A DNA stretch of 64,000 nt from Ruegeria atlantica (lineage in GTDB: Bacteria > Pseudomonadota > Alphaproteobacteria > Rhodobacterales > Rhodobacteraceae), in NCBI RefSeq assembly GCF_013032005.1, contig NZ_WQBE01000001.1:682001-746000 (forward strand), read 5' to 3'. A program made the position numbers and the translations under genes. How positions within the stretch are numbered: position 1 is the stretch's first letter; every line of letters begins with the position of its first letter. Below are positions 30,806 through 39,483 of this stretch, in pieces. Below the pieces are notes generated by a model that saw nothing but the letters and a program-made list of their open reading frames with translations, did no database searches and had not been told where the DNA came from.

Positions 30806-31066
30806 TCACTCTTTGGGATCAGCCGCTTCGGCTTTTTGGAAAACGGCTAACGTTACAAACAATCCACCAATCAGCAGCATGTGGCCCACCGCTGTGATTC
30901 CGAAAACGAAATAGCTGCCAATCATAAGTGAAAAAATTGCACTCCACATCCACGCCAACATCTGCATCAGCATATGCGCTGTAGATAGAGAGTATTTCTT
31001 GAGTGGGTTCTTGGTCTCATCCATTACCGAATCCCACGTCGATTTTACGTCGAAACTATTGGTCAT
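30806..31066 (-). CDS. Small two-helix membrane protein, unknown function
   Basis: An 86-residue protein with a polar N-terminus (MTNSFDVKSTWDSVMDETKN, also charged around residue 20) and two hydrophobic helices at about 32-56 and 59-79, ending in a charged tail EAADPKE. GGGAGGAAG sits just before the ATG, a near-ideal ribosome site, which together with the downstream terminator makes the gene convincing. The sequence is Met-rich in the first helix. It is not recognised as a known family. Its location in a gene-poor, AT-richer patch suggests an accessory gene. Confidence 0.75.
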   Translation of the reverse strand: MTNSFDVKSTWDSVMDETKNPLKKYSLSTAHMLMQMLAWMWSAIFSLMIGSYFVFGITAVGHMLLIGGLFVTLAVFQKAEAADPKE

Positions 31067-31361
31067 GACTTCCTCCCATTACAAAAGGGATACGGGTCAA
31101 TCGGTGCTTTAGACCAAAAATTTGCATCATCTTATCATCTGCAATATCTCATCCGCGTGATCTGTGATCGCGCGACTGACATCTCCAAGTGCCGGCACCG
31201 GCCACTAGAATATCCTGCAAAGTGAAGAAGATATACTACGGCAATTACGCCAATAAAACCGACTCGAGGTGTCGAATCCGCGTGAAATTCATCGTTTAAC
31301 TTGCGCGGGCACGCAGCGCGTTGAATGGATGCAAAACACGTCGCCGCTCAGCGTTAATCGC
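31067..31361. other. Spacer upstream of the small membrane protein gene
   Basis: No supportable gene. On the minus strand it contains TTGGCGTAATTGCC near 31240-31253, a 14-base match to the second-helix coding region of the 56-residue protein gene, and downstream codons could read as a short hydrophobic stretch, but without start or ribosome site. This may be a decayed relative or chance. Confidence 0.4.
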
Positions 31362-32072
31362 TCAATAAACAGGCGGTCGCAACCCCGCTTGAAACCAGCT
31401 GACCAGAGAGACGATGGAATACACCGGCAGCCTCGTCGCCGATTGAATATCGGCGGCGTAGGGGCACATGTTGGTGCATTCCAGTACCAACGCGCCAAGG
31501 TCAGGATGGGCCTCTTTCATCGCCAGGGCGGCCTCGACATTGTCGGCGCGGGCTTTGTCCACGTCCAGCGTCAGTTCATTGTCCAAGATCGCGCGTGTGA
31601 ACTCCTGCCCTCCTTCGGTCGAGCCGATGGGCGTGCCCTCAGGCACCTGTGCGCTGCGCAGGTGGGCCTCGGTCAGGGTCGAGGCTGAGATCGTCAGCAC
31701 CCCTGCCCGTTTGCCCGCAGGCAATACCTTGTTCACCATTTCGACCTGCATCAGCGAGGATGTGACAACGGGCACCGGGACCGCCTGAGACAGCTCTTTC
31801 TGAAACAGCGACAGGAACCCGCAATTGGTGGTGATCCCGTCGACGCCCTCGTCAACCAGCTCGCGCGCGGCATCGACAAAGGCGTCCAGCATCCCCTGCG
31901 CTCCACGACGCACCACCAGATCGGGCGAAGCGTTCCGCACGATGCGGTAATGCACCGGAAACGGCCAGGTCAGCGCGTTGCCCATGTCGCCGGGAATGCG
32001 GGGAAAGCGTGCGTCCAGCATCAGGATACCCACCGATGCGCCATAAAGTGATTTGCCACCAGTTGCGATCAT
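31362..32072 (-). CDS. Aspartate/glutamate racemase-family protein
   Basis: A 236-residue member of the Asp/Glu/hydantoin racemase superfamily, which interconverts amino-acid stereoisomers by two cysteines. Both are visible: C84 in GITTNCGF and C199 in LVLECTNMCPY. VGILMLDARFPRIPGD at the start and PVVTSSLMQV in the middle are typical. The exact substrate is unknown. It lies downstream of the LysR gene on the same strand and beside enolase-superfamily and amino-acid dehydrogenase genes, which suggests a role in catabolism of an amino-acid-like compound. Confidence 0.85.
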   Translation of the reverse strand: MIATGGKSLYGASVGILMLDARFPRIPGDMGNALTWPFPVHYRIVRNASPDLVVRRGAQGMLDAFVDAARELVDEGVDGITTNCGFLSLFQKELSQAVPVPVVTSSLMQVEMVNKVLPAGKRAGVLTISASTLTEAHLRSAQVPEGTPIGSTEGGQEFTRAILDNELTLDVDKARADNVEAALAMKEAHPDLGALVLECTNMCPYAADIQSATRLPVYSIVSLVSWFQAGLRPPVY

Positions 32073-32198
32073 TCCTCAAACCTTTTCATTTCCGGGCACG
32101 TTCTGCAGGGGTCTGTTCGCCATTCGAAACGCGGCGACGTGGGCAGAGTTTGCACAGACCGGATAAAGGTCAATAGGCAAAAACTGAGCGCTTGGTAT

Positions 32199-33128
32199 TC
32201 AAACGCTGTCGCCGCCATGCGCGTTGGTGGAAAAAGACGCCATCGCGGGCACAAGTTGGTCCAGAAACTCCCGCGCGATGGTCGACAAAGGACGCCCTTT
32301 GGCTGTGATGATCGCCAGTTCCAAAGTCACCGCAGGCTGGAATGGGCGGGTCTGATATCCGCGCTCAGTATCAAAGGCGACGGTAAAGGGGTCGATGACT
32401 GCAACCCCCATGCCCTGTTTGACAAAGCTCAGCAGGTTTTCGGACAGATGTGTATGAATTTGCGTGCGCCAAGTCCGGTGCGCCGCCTGAAAAACATCCC
32501 GTGTCCCACGATAGGTCTGATGCTCGGGGCCCATCACGATAAAGGGCTCGTTCTCTAACAACTCAGGGGTCAGCACGTCGTATTGGGCCAAATGGCTGCC
32601 TTCGGGAAATGTGGCCACGGTTTCAAAGCGGAACACCTGAGCATTAAGCGTATCGTGCAGAATTGGCACCTCGACAATGCCGACCTCGAACAGGCCCGAG
32701 ATCACCCATTCTTGAATTTTGGACGAGTATTGCGATTGAAAACTGACCGACAGATTGGGGCGGCTGGCGGCGAAGCGCGCGATTTCCCGTGGCATGAATC
32801 CAAACGACAGCATGTGCGGTGCGGCCACTTGCAGCTGACCGGGATGTTTGTTCTGCAAATCCGTCACGGCCTGCGCCACGTGATCCAGCCCACGCACGAC
32901 CGTGTCTACCTCGCGATACAGCAGATCAGCTTCGGGGGTTGGCAACAGACGGCCCTTGTTGCGCTCAAACAGCGGCAGGCGGGCTTCGCGTTCTAACTGA
33001 GCCAGAAGATTACTGATACCAGGTTGCGATATCCCCAGAACCGAAGCCGCCCCAGTCACCGTTCCCGTCTCCATAATCGCGTGAAACGCCTGCAATTGCC
33101 GAAACCTTAAAGACATTGACATTCCCAT
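32199..33128 (-). CDS. LysR-family transcriptional regulator
   Basis: A 309-residue LTTR with an N-terminal winged helix-turn-helix (about 5-65; RFRQLQAFHAIMETGTVTGAAS, QPGISNLLAQLE, LFERNKGRLLPT) and a periplasmic-binding-like effector domain (about 95-295). Start ATG 33128 (MGMSMSLRF) is chosen; ATGs at 33122 and 33116 are alternatives, and residues upstream are not LTTR-like. It is divergent from the enolase-family gene, the classic layout for an LTTR controlling its neighbour. The 88-base gap holds dyads listed separately. Confidence 0.93.
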   Translation of the reverse strand: MGMSMSLRFRQLQAFHAIMETGTVTGAASVLGISQPGISNLLAQLEREARLPLFERNKGRLLPTPEADLLYREVDTVVRGLDHVAQAVTDLQNKHPGQLQVAAPHMLSFGFMPREIARFAASRPNLSVSFQSQYSSKIQEWVISGLFEVGIVEVPILHDTLNAQVFRFETVATFPEGSHLAQYDVLTPELLENEPFIVMGPEHQTYRGTRDVFQAAHRTWRTQIHTHLSENLLSFVKQGMGVAVIDPFTVAFDTERGYQTRPFQPAVTLELAIITAKGRPLSTIAREFLDQLVPAMASFSTNAHGGDSV

Positions 33129-33176
33129 ATCATTTTTTCTGATACCCTTGCCACAATATAGTATTTGAAATGATAT
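33127..33176. promoter_or_regulatory. Divergent operator/promoter region between the LysR and enolase-family genes
   Basis: TATCA-N7-TGATA at 33128-33144 is a T-N11-A-type LysR dyad. ATATCATTT at 33127-33135 recurs inverted as AAATGATAT at 33168-33176. On the plus strand TTGCCA (33148-33153), a 17-base spacer and TGATAT (33171-33176) form a promoter 40 bases before the enolase-family start, with its -10 inside the second dyad arm. This fits regulation and autoregulation by the adjacent LysR protein. Confidence 0.65.
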
Positions 33177-33216
33177 AGCTATCGCGGCACGGTTCCCCCA
33201 ATCGACCGGAGGACCA

Positions 33217-34350
33217 ATGACCGACTTGAACCAAACCATCACAGGGTTTGACCTTTGGCACCTTGATCTGCCTGTTACATCACGGCGTGATCATGGAATC
33301 GGCTCGGTCGAAGGCAGCTGCGAAATTGTGATCTTGCGCCTGACCTCAGAGGGCGGATCAGAAGGATTTGGCGAAGCGTCGCCATGGTCGGTTTTTACCG
33401 GTACACCCGAAGCAACTTACGCAGCGCTGGATCGTTATATCCGGCCGTTGGTTGTTGGGTCACATGTGGCAGATCGGGCTGGGATCATGGCCAAGGCCGC
33501 CTATGCCGTCGCACATTGCACCGAGGCCAAGGCCGCACTGGAAACCGCCTTGCTGGATCTGACAGGGCGTATCAGCGGCGTGCCGGTCTGGGCACTGATG
33601 GGTGGCAAATGCCGGGACTCGATTCCGCTGAGTTGTTCGATCGCCAATCCTGATTTCGCGCAGGACATTGCGCTACTCGAGCAATTGCGCGAGGACGGGG
33701 TTCGCATCGTCAAGCTGAAGACCGGATTCAAGGACCATGCGTTCGACATCATGCGGCTTGAACATCTGGCGCAACATTGCCCCGAGTTTTCTGTGCGCGT
33801 GGATTACAACCAAGGTCTGTCTATCGAGGATGCTCCTGCTCAGGTACGCGATGTTGCTCAATTCAAACCCGATTTCATCGAACAACCAGTGCGGGCGCAT
33901 CACTATGGCATGATGGCCAAACTGCGAGGTCAGATCGACCTGCCCCTGCTGGCCGACGAAAGCGTGTTTGGCCCTGAGGATATGGAGCGTGCCGCGCGAG
34001 AAGGCATATGCGATGGCGTGTCGGTCAAGATCATGAAGTCCGGTGGGCTTAGCCGGAGTCAGACTGTGGCCCGCATCGCTGCGGCTCATGGGCTCAGCTC
34101 CTATGGTGGAGATATGTTCGAGGCTGGTTTGGCGCATCTGGCCGGAACCCACATGATCGCTGCAACACCTGAAATAAAGCTGGGATGCGAGTTCTATCAG
34201 GCATCGTATTTCCTGAAAGAAGACATTCTGGAAGACCCCTTCGTGGTACAGAACGGACAAGTCATCGTGCCGGACATGCCCGGGATTGGTGGCCGACCGG
34301 ACCTGAACAAGCTGAACCACTATGCCGTGGCCAAGGCGGTGGTAGCATGA
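33217..34350 (+). CDS. Enolase-superfamily enzyme, muconate lactonizing (MLE)-type subgroup
   Basis: A 377-residue protein. After the N-terminal capping domain it has the barrel motif K166-x-K168 (IVKLKTG), metal ligands D196 (RVDYNQG), E222 (FIEQP) and D247 (LADESVF), and a second lysine K271 in [10 protein letters not shown]. Two opposed lysines are the pattern of MLE-subgroup racemases, epimerases and cycloisomerases, including dipeptide epimerases and (hydroxy)proline-derivative epimerases or dehydratases. The substrate cannot be decided. GGAGG precedes the ATG. The stop overlaps the next gene by 4 bases, giving an operon with the FAD dehydrogenase and probably the TRAP genes. Confidence 0.85.
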   Translation: MTDLNQTITGFDLWHLDLPVTSRRDHGIGSVEGSCEIVILRLTSEGGSEGFGEASPWSVFTGTPEATYAALDRYIRPLVVGSHVADRAGIMAKAAYAVAHCTEAKAALETALLDLTGRISGVPVWALMGGKCRDSIPLSCSIANPDFAQDIALLEQLREDGVRIVKLKTGFKDHAFDIMRLEHLAQHCPEFSVRVDYNQGLSIEDAPAQVRDVAQFKPDFIEQPVRAHHYGMMAKLRGQIDLPLLADESVFGPEDMERAAREGICDGVSVKIMKSGGLSRSQTVARIAAAHGLSSYGGDMFEAGLAHLAGTHMIAATPEIKLGCEFYQASYFLKEDILEDPFVVQNGQVIVPDMPGIGGRPDLNKLNHYAVAKAVVA

Positions 34351-35597
34351 GTGAGCGCAAGACCATTGCCATAATCGGTGCCGGTATTGTTGGCGTGTCC
34401 ACAGCGGTCTGGCTGCAACGTGACGGGCATGACGTCATATTGATCGACAAGGCTGGACCTGGCGAGGGTACGTCGCACGGCAATGGCGGGGTTCTGGCAT
34501 CCTGCTCGATCATTCCAGTCACGGTTCCGGGGCTGCTGCAAAAGGCTCCGAGGATGTTGTTTGATCCGTCCCAGCCACTGTTCTTGAAATGGGGATACGT
34601 GCCCAAGCTTTTGCCATGGCTACTGCGCTATCTGAAACATGCCAACGCGAGCGACGTTGAACGCATTGCTGCTGCGCTGACGCCTATTGTCGGCGATAGC
34701 CTGAATGACCATAAGACACTGGCGCACGGCACCGGGGCCGAGAAGTGGATTGTCCCGTCCGACTATCTGTTCCTTTACGAAAACCGGAAACATTTTGAGA
34801 GTGATGCACTTGGCTGGGACATCCGGCGCAAGCATGGTTTTGCGTGGGACGAATTAGAAGGCGAAGCCTTTCACGCTTATGACCCGATTTTCAGCAAAGA
34901 CCTCGGGTTTGCCGCCCGGCTTGCCGATCATGGCCACATCACTGATCCGGGGCGCTATGTCAAAGATCTGGCCGCCCATGTCGAGGACAATGGAGGCAAA
35001 GTTATACGCGCTGCAGTCGAAGACGTGGTTCGGGACAACGGCAAAGTTACAGGTGTACGCGCAGGCGGTACAACCATACCCTGCGACACAGCGATTATAA
35101 CGGCGGGGGTCTGGTCCGGCCCCTTGGCAGACCAACTGGGCATTTCTGTTCCTCTGGAAAGCGAACGCGGTTATCATCTTGAATTAGTGGAACCTTCCGC
35201 GATGCCGAAAAGCCCGGTTATGGTAGCGTCAGGCAAATTCGTCGCCACTCCGTTAGAGCGTCGCATCCGTCTGGCCGGGATTGTCGAGTTCGGCGGGTTG
35301 GACGCGCCACCCTCGAAGGCGCCGTTCGAATTGATGCGCAAGAATGCCCGGGCGGCTTTTCCGGGTGTGACATGGAAGGATGAAGTGGAATGGATGGGGC
35401 ACCGGCCCGCACCCGCAGATTCGATACCGGTTATCGGTGAAGTTCCGGGGGTTGACGGCGCGTATATGGGTTTTGGCCACCATCACATCGGTCTGACGGG
35501 CGGGCCGAAAACAGGGCGTCTTTTGGCGCAAATGATCGCGGGCAGACTTCCGAACACGGATGTCAGCGTTTACGCCCCGTCGCGATACGCAAATTAG
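34347..35597 (+). CDS. FAD-dependent amino-acid dehydrogenase, DadA-like
   Basis: A 416-residue DAO-family flavoprotein. The dinucleotide-binding motif [28 protein letters not shown] is split over residues 6-33 with the GxGxxG core at about 10-15, followed by [12 protein letters not shown]. The C-terminal [24 protein letters not shown] segment is typical of D-amino-acid dehydrogenase small chains. The start at 34347 is fixed by the ATGA overlap with the enolase-family stop. It likely oxidises a D-amino or imino acid produced by the neighbouring racemase or epimerase; this is inference from context. Confidence 0.85.
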   Translation: MSERKTIAIIGAGIVGVSTAVWLQRDGHDVILIDKAGPGEGTSHGNGGVLASCSIIPVTVPGLLQKAPRMLFDPSQPLFLKWGYVPKLLPWLLRYLKHANASDVERIAAALTPIVGDSLNDHKTLAHGTGAEKWIVPSDYLFLYENRKHFESDALGWDIRRKHGFAWDELEGEAFHAYDPIFSKDLGFAARLADHGHITDPGRYVKDLAAHVEDNGGKVIRAAVEDVVRDNGKVTGVRAGGTTIPCDTAIITAGVWSGPLADQLGISVPLESERGYHLELVEPSAMPKSPVMVASGKFVATPLERRIRLAGIVEFGGLDAPPSKAPFELMRKNARAAFPGVTWKDEVEWMGHRPAPADSIPVIGEVPGVDGAYMGFGHHHIGLTGGPKTGRLLAQMIAGRLPNTDVSVYAPSRYAN

Positions 35598-35647
35598 CAA
35601 AGCCGGTGAACAACATCGGCAGAATCAATACCAACTGGGAGACTAAA

Positions 35648-36625
35648 ATGAAAAAACTGACGAGCCTTATGGCAGCAACCGCACTGACCGCTGCCGCAGC
35701 CCTGCCGGTCGCAGCTGAAAAATGGGACATGCCGATGGCCTATTCTGCGTCGAACTTCCATTCGGCCACAGGTGCTGAATTCGCCAAATGCGTGACCACC
35801 GGTACCGGCGGCGAGATCGAGATTGTCACCCACCCTTCGGGTTCCCTGTTCAAAGGGGCGGATATCAAACGCGCCATTCAGACCGGCCAGGCCCCTATTG
35901 GAGAGCGTCTGCTGTCCGGCCACCAGAACGAGAACGCGTTGTTTGGATTTGATTCAATCCCCTTCCTTGCCACGTCTTTCGACGACAGCGCCAAGCTTTG
36001 GGATGCTGCAAAACCCTCGATCGAGAACCTGTTGGCCGAACAGAACCTAACGTTGCTTTATGCAGTGCCGTGGCCGCCGCAGGGGCTGTACTTTAAGGAC
36101 GAGGTGAACTCGGTCGCTGACATGAAAGGCATCAAGTTCCGCTCGTACAACAACGCCACGTCACGTCTGGCCGAGCTGACCGGAATGCTGCCGGTGACCA
36201 TCGAAGCGGCCGAGATCAGCCAGGCCTTTGCCACTGGCGTTGCCGATTCCATGGTGTCTTCTGGCTCAACCGGGTATGACCGCAAAGTTTGGGAAAGCCT
36301 GGATTATTTCTACGAAGTAGATGCCTGGCTGCCGCGCAACTACGTGATGGTGAACTCGGATATCTGGGCGGGCGTGTCTGACGCGAACAAGAACGTCATC
36401 AAAGCCTGCGCCGAACTGGCGGAATATGCGGGGAACTGGCGGGCCAAGGAATATACCGGGTTCACCCTGCAAGGCTTGCGTGACGGCGGCATGACCGTTG
36501 GTCCGGCGTCCGAGCAGATGACCAACGAGTTGAAAGAAATCGGCGTCACCATGACCAATGAATGGCTCGAGGCCGCCGGGGACGAAGGCAAAGCCATCGT
36601 CGACGCCTTCCAAGCACAACAATAA
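35648..36625 (+). CDS. dctP: TRAP transporter solute-binding protein, DctP type
   Basis: Periplasmic substrate-binding component of a tripartite ATP-independent transporter. The 325-residue protein has a Sec signal peptide (about 1-22, ending PVAA) and the DctP fold; motifs include the ERLLSGHQNENALFGFDSIPF region and the WPPQGLYFKDEV and GIKFRSYNNA segments. GGGAG lies before ATG 35648; the frame extends upstream without a signal peptide. The ligand is unknown, presumably the carboxylate or amino acid handled by the upstream enzymes. A strong hairpin follows before dctQ. Confidence 0.93.
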   Translation: MKKLTSLMAATALTAAAALPVAAEKWDMPMAYSASNFHSATGAEFAKCVTTGTGGEIEIVTHPSGSLFKGADIKRAIQTGQAPIGERLLSGHQNENALFGFDSIPFLATSFDDSAKLWDAAKPSIENLLAEQNLTLLYAVPWPPQGLYFKDEVNSVADMKGIKFRSYNNATSRLAELTGMLPVTIEAAEISQAFATGVADSMVSSGSTGYDRKVWESLDYFYEVDAWLPRNYVMVNSDIWAGVSDANKNVIKACAELAEYAGNWRAKEYTGFTLQGLRDGGMTVGPASEQMTNELKEIGVTMTNEWLEAAGDEGKAIVDAFQAQQ

Positions 36626-36636
36626 CCAAATGGACG

Positions 36637-36660
36637 CGGGCGGCAGCGATCTGCCGCCCG
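36637..36660 (+). other. Intercistronic hairpin between dctP and dctQ
   Basis: CGGGCGGCAG at 36637-36646 pairs perfectly with CTGCCGCCCG at 36651-36660 around loop CGAT. It has no T-run, so it is more likely an mRNA 3'-end stabiliser or attenuator giving more binding protein than permease, as often seen after binding-protein genes. Confidence 0.65.
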
Positions 36661-36694
36661 TTCTCTATCCAACCAAAAGAAAAGCGGGGACAGT

Positions 36695-37228
36695 ATGGCA
36701 GCGTTACGAGGGCTCCGGTCCGTACTGGATTTCATCTATCTGGCAGCAGGCGTACTGGCGGCGTTGAGCCTTATCGCCATTCTGGTTCTAATTGTGGTGC
36801 AGATGCTGGCCCGTTGGACCGGCGAGGTATTCCCTGGCGCGCCCGACTATGCTGGGTATGCGATGGCCGCGGCCTCATTCTTGGCTTTTGCCAATGCGCT
36901 GAACCGGGGCAGCCATATCCGCGTGTCGATCCTGTTGAATGCGGTGCCTGATAAATTCCGCCGGGTGCTGGAGATTTGGTGTTTTGGCATCGGCACGGCC
37001 GTCATGTGGTACTTCTGCTGGTACGCCTACCGCTTTGTTTATTGGAGCTGGAAGTTCAACGATATCAGCCAGGGACAGGACAAAACCGCGCTTTGGATAC
37101 CGCAATCGACCATGTTAATCGGCGCGGTCATTCTGGCCATCGCCCTGACTGATCATCTGATTCACGTGATCTTCCGCGGCGATCACCGCATCACCCGCGA
37201 TCTTGCCGATCAAAGCCACGGAGAATGA
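36695..37228 (+). CDS. dctQ: TRAP transporter small membrane subunit, DctQ type
   Basis: A 177-residue inner-membrane protein with four hydrophobic helices (roughly 14-38, 47-66, 92-112 and 131-151), the expected topology for the small TRAP permease subunit. The AAASFLAFANALNRGSHIRVSIL segment (split by a turn) is a typical DctQ motif. GGGGA precedes the ATG. The stop lies 4 bases before the dctM start. Confidence 0.9.
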   Translation: MAALRGLRSVLDFIYLAAGVLAALSLIAILVLIVVQMLARWTGEVFPGAPDYAGYAMAAASFLAFANALNRGSHIRVSILLNAVPDKFRRVLEIWCFGIGTAVMWYFCWYAYRFVYWSWKFNDISQGQDKTALWIPQSTMLIGAVILAIALTDHLIHVIFRGDHRITRDLADQSHGE

Positions 37229-37232
37229 GAGC

Positions 37233-38546
37233 ATGGAAAACGCATCAATCATCATCCTCTTCCTCTTTGTTCTATTCACTCTGTTGGGCACCGGCGTCTG
37301 GGTCGGGCTGGCACTGATGGGCGTCGCCTGGGTCGGGATGGAGCTGTTCACTACTCGCCCCGTCGGCGACGTCATGATCACCACCATCTGGTCAGCCTCG
37401 TCCTCATGGACGCTGACGGCGCTGCCGATGTTTATCTGGATGGGTGAAATCCTGTATCGAACGCGATTGTCCGAAGACATGTTCAAGGGGCTTTCACCGT
37501 GGATGGCCCCCCTGCCCGGCGGTCTGGTGCATACCAATATCGTCGGCTGTACGGTCTTTGCCGCCGTGTCGGGCTCGTCCGCGGCGACGCTGACCACGGT
37601 TGGCAAGATGTCGATCCCAGAACTGCGCAAGCGCAATTATCCCGAACGCATGATCATCGGCACTCTGACAGGTGCTGCGACGCTGGGCCTGATGATCCCG
37701 CCTTCGCTGACGCTGATCGTTTATGGCGTCACCATCAATGAATCGATTACCAAGCTGTTCTTTGCTGGCATCCTGCCGGGTCTGGTGCTGGCTTGCATGT
37801 TCATGGGCTATGTCGCGATCTATTCCAAAATCGGCAAGGACTGGAACCCGAACCAGGAAAACAAACTGACCTTTGCCGAGAAGATCAAGAACTCGCGCTT
37901 TTTGCTGCCAGTGATCCTGTTGATCGTCGTGGTCATCGGTTCGATGTATCTGGGATATGCCACCGCGACTGAGGCCGCCGCCTTTGGTGTGATCGGAGGG
38001 CTGTTGCTCGCAGCTGGTCAGGGTTCGTTGAACTGGAAGACGTTCACTGAAAGCCTCATGGGGGCCACTCGCACCAGCGCGATGATCGCATTGATCCTTG
38101 CGGGCGCGGCTTTCCTGTCGCTGTCGATGGGCTTTACCGGCCTGCCACGCGGTCTGGCCGATCTGATTGCCGGATGGGAACTGACGCGGTTCGAACTGCT
38201 GATGGTGCTGCTTGTGTTTTACATCATCCTTGGGTGTTTTCTGGACGGCATATCCTCAGTCGTGCTGACCATGGCTGTGGTCGAGCCTATGATCCGCGAC
38301 GCCGGAATCGACCTGATCTGGTTCGGTATCTTTATCGTCGTCGTGGTCGAAATGGCGCAAATCACGCCGCCTATCGGGTTCAACCTGTTTGTGATGCAGG
38401 GCATGACCAATCATGAAATGAGCTATATCGCCCGTGCTGCGATTCCGATGTTCCTGATCATGGTTGTTATGGTTTTCGTCCTGATCTGGTTCCCGGATTT
38501 GGCCACCTGGCTACCGAATAACCTGCGGCAAGGCCCAACCGGGTAG
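37233..38546 (+). CDS. dctM: TRAP transporter large permease subunit, DctM type
   Basis: A 437-residue polytopic permease that couples sodium entry to substrate import. Family motifs include FAAVSGSSAATLTTVGKMSIPEL (split over residues 110-135), GTLTGAATLGLMIPPS and the late EMAQITPPIGFNLFVMQG. Start ATG 37233 (MENASIII) follows GGAGAATGAGAGC; the frame extends 10 codons into dctQ. It completes the DctPQM system. Confidence 0.94.
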   Translation: MENASIIILFLFVLFTLLGTGVWVGLALMGVAWVGMELFTTRPVGDVMITTIWSASSSWTLTALPMFIWMGEILYRTRLSEDMFKGLSPWMAPLPGGLVHTNIVGCTVFAAVSGSSAATLTTVGKMSIPELRKRNYPERMIIGTLTGAATLGLMIPPSLTLIVYGVTINESITKLFFAGILPGLVLACMFMGYVAIYSKIGKDWNPNQENKLTFAEKIKNSRFLLPVILLIVVVIGSMYLGYATATEAAAFGVIGGLLLAAGQGSLNWKTFTESLMGATRTSAMIALILAGAAFLSLSMGFTGLPRGLADLIAGWELTRFELLMVLLVFYIILGCFLDGISSVVLTMAVVEPMIRDAGIDLIWFGIFIVVVVEMAQITPPIGFNLFVMQGMTNHEMSYIARAAIPMFLIMVVMVFVLIWFPDLATWLPNNLRQGPTG

Positions 38547-38553
38547 CCTGCCG

Positions 38554-39483
38554 TTGAACCCGCTGCACATCGCTGCCCGCCACGGACCTTATGTTCTGTT
38601 GGCGGGCCTTTTGTCGGGGTTGCTGCTGCCGGGGTTGGCGCAACCGATGCGGCCGCTGTTGCCGCCGATGGTTGTGCTGTTGCTGTTCGTCACCGTGCTA
38701 CGAATGGAGCCCGCGCGCATATTCGGATCACTGCGTGATCTGCCCCGCGTTGTCTTGGTAGTTCTTGGTCTACAGCTTGCGATGCCCCTGACAGTTCTGA
38801 CGGTCGGTGCCTTGGGCGGGTGGCTCGACACCCCCGCCCTGTTTGCCTTGCTGGTCATGACCGCGGCTCCCTCCATCGCTGGCAGCCCAAATATGTGTCG
38901 GATGATGGGGCACCCATCTGAATACGCGCTCCGCCTTTTGGTGATCGGTACTGCGGTATTGCCAATGACCATAGCCCCGGTGTTCTGGCTGGCGCCGCAA
39001 CTGGGCGGTTTCCATACGGTGCTTTGGGCCGCGTTAAAACTGCTAATCACAATCCTGCTGGTGACGCTGACCGCAGTCGCTATTCGCAAAACGCTGTTGC
39101 GAGACCCATCGCCCACAACAGAAAGTGCGCTCGAAGGCCTTGCCAACATCACATTGGCTCTCTTCGTCATCGGTCTGATGCCCTCAGTCAGCGAGGTCAT
39201 CCTGACCGATCCGAAACGAGCGTTCCTCTGGATTACCTTCGCCTGCGCGGCCAATTTTGGCGTTCAGGCCGTCTGTTTTCGACTGACCCGGTTTCGTATG
39301 CCCACAGCCGCGTCGACGGCAGTGTCCCTGATCGCAGGCAACCGCAATATCGCGCTGTTCTTCGTGGCTTTAGCGCCCGAGGTTACTGCGCCGATCATGG
39401 TGTTCATCGGGGCCTATCAAATTCCGATGTACCTGACTCCGCTGGTGATGCAGCGCATGTACAGGGTCGTTAGCGACCGATGA
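38554..39483 (+). CDS. Bile acid:sodium symporter (BASS)-family membrane protein
   Basis: A 309-residue protein with about nine to ten hydrophobic helices. Resemblance to the BASS/AEC-like transporter fold is based on helix count and the GSPNMCRMMGHPSEYALRLLVIGT region. The first possible start is TTG at 38554, 8 bases after the dctM stop, and has no good ribosome site; the next ATG would remove the first helix, so TTG is preferred. It is likely the last gene of the TRAP operon. Its 3' end overlaps the convergent histidine kinase gene by 14 bases. Confidence 0.65.
   Translation: MNPLHIAARHGPYVLLAGLLSGLLLPGLAQPMRPLLPPMVVLLLFVTVLRMEPARIFGSLRDLPRVVLVVLGLQLAMPLTVLTVGALGGWLDTPALFALLVMTAAPSIAGSPNMCRMMGHPSEYALRLLVIGTAVLPMTIAPVFWLAPQLGGFHTVLWAALKLLITILLVTLTAVAIRKTLLRDPSPTTESALEGLANITLALFVIGLMPSVSEVILTDPKRAFLWITFACAANFGVQAVCFRLTRFRMPTAASTAVSLIAGNRNIALFFVALAPEVTAPIMVFIGAYQIPMYLTPLVMQRMYRVVSDR

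Noticed and set aside
30513..30914. 133-codon plus-strand frame in the 30.5-30.9 kb patch
   Set aside because: It runs opposite the two small membrane-protein genes and across a terminator hairpin, with no ribosome site or familiar motif.
29890..31361. Integrated mobile element at tRNA-Ile2
   Set aside because: No integrase, no repeated tRNA 3' end and no transposase remnant were found; composition and low gene density alone are insufficient.
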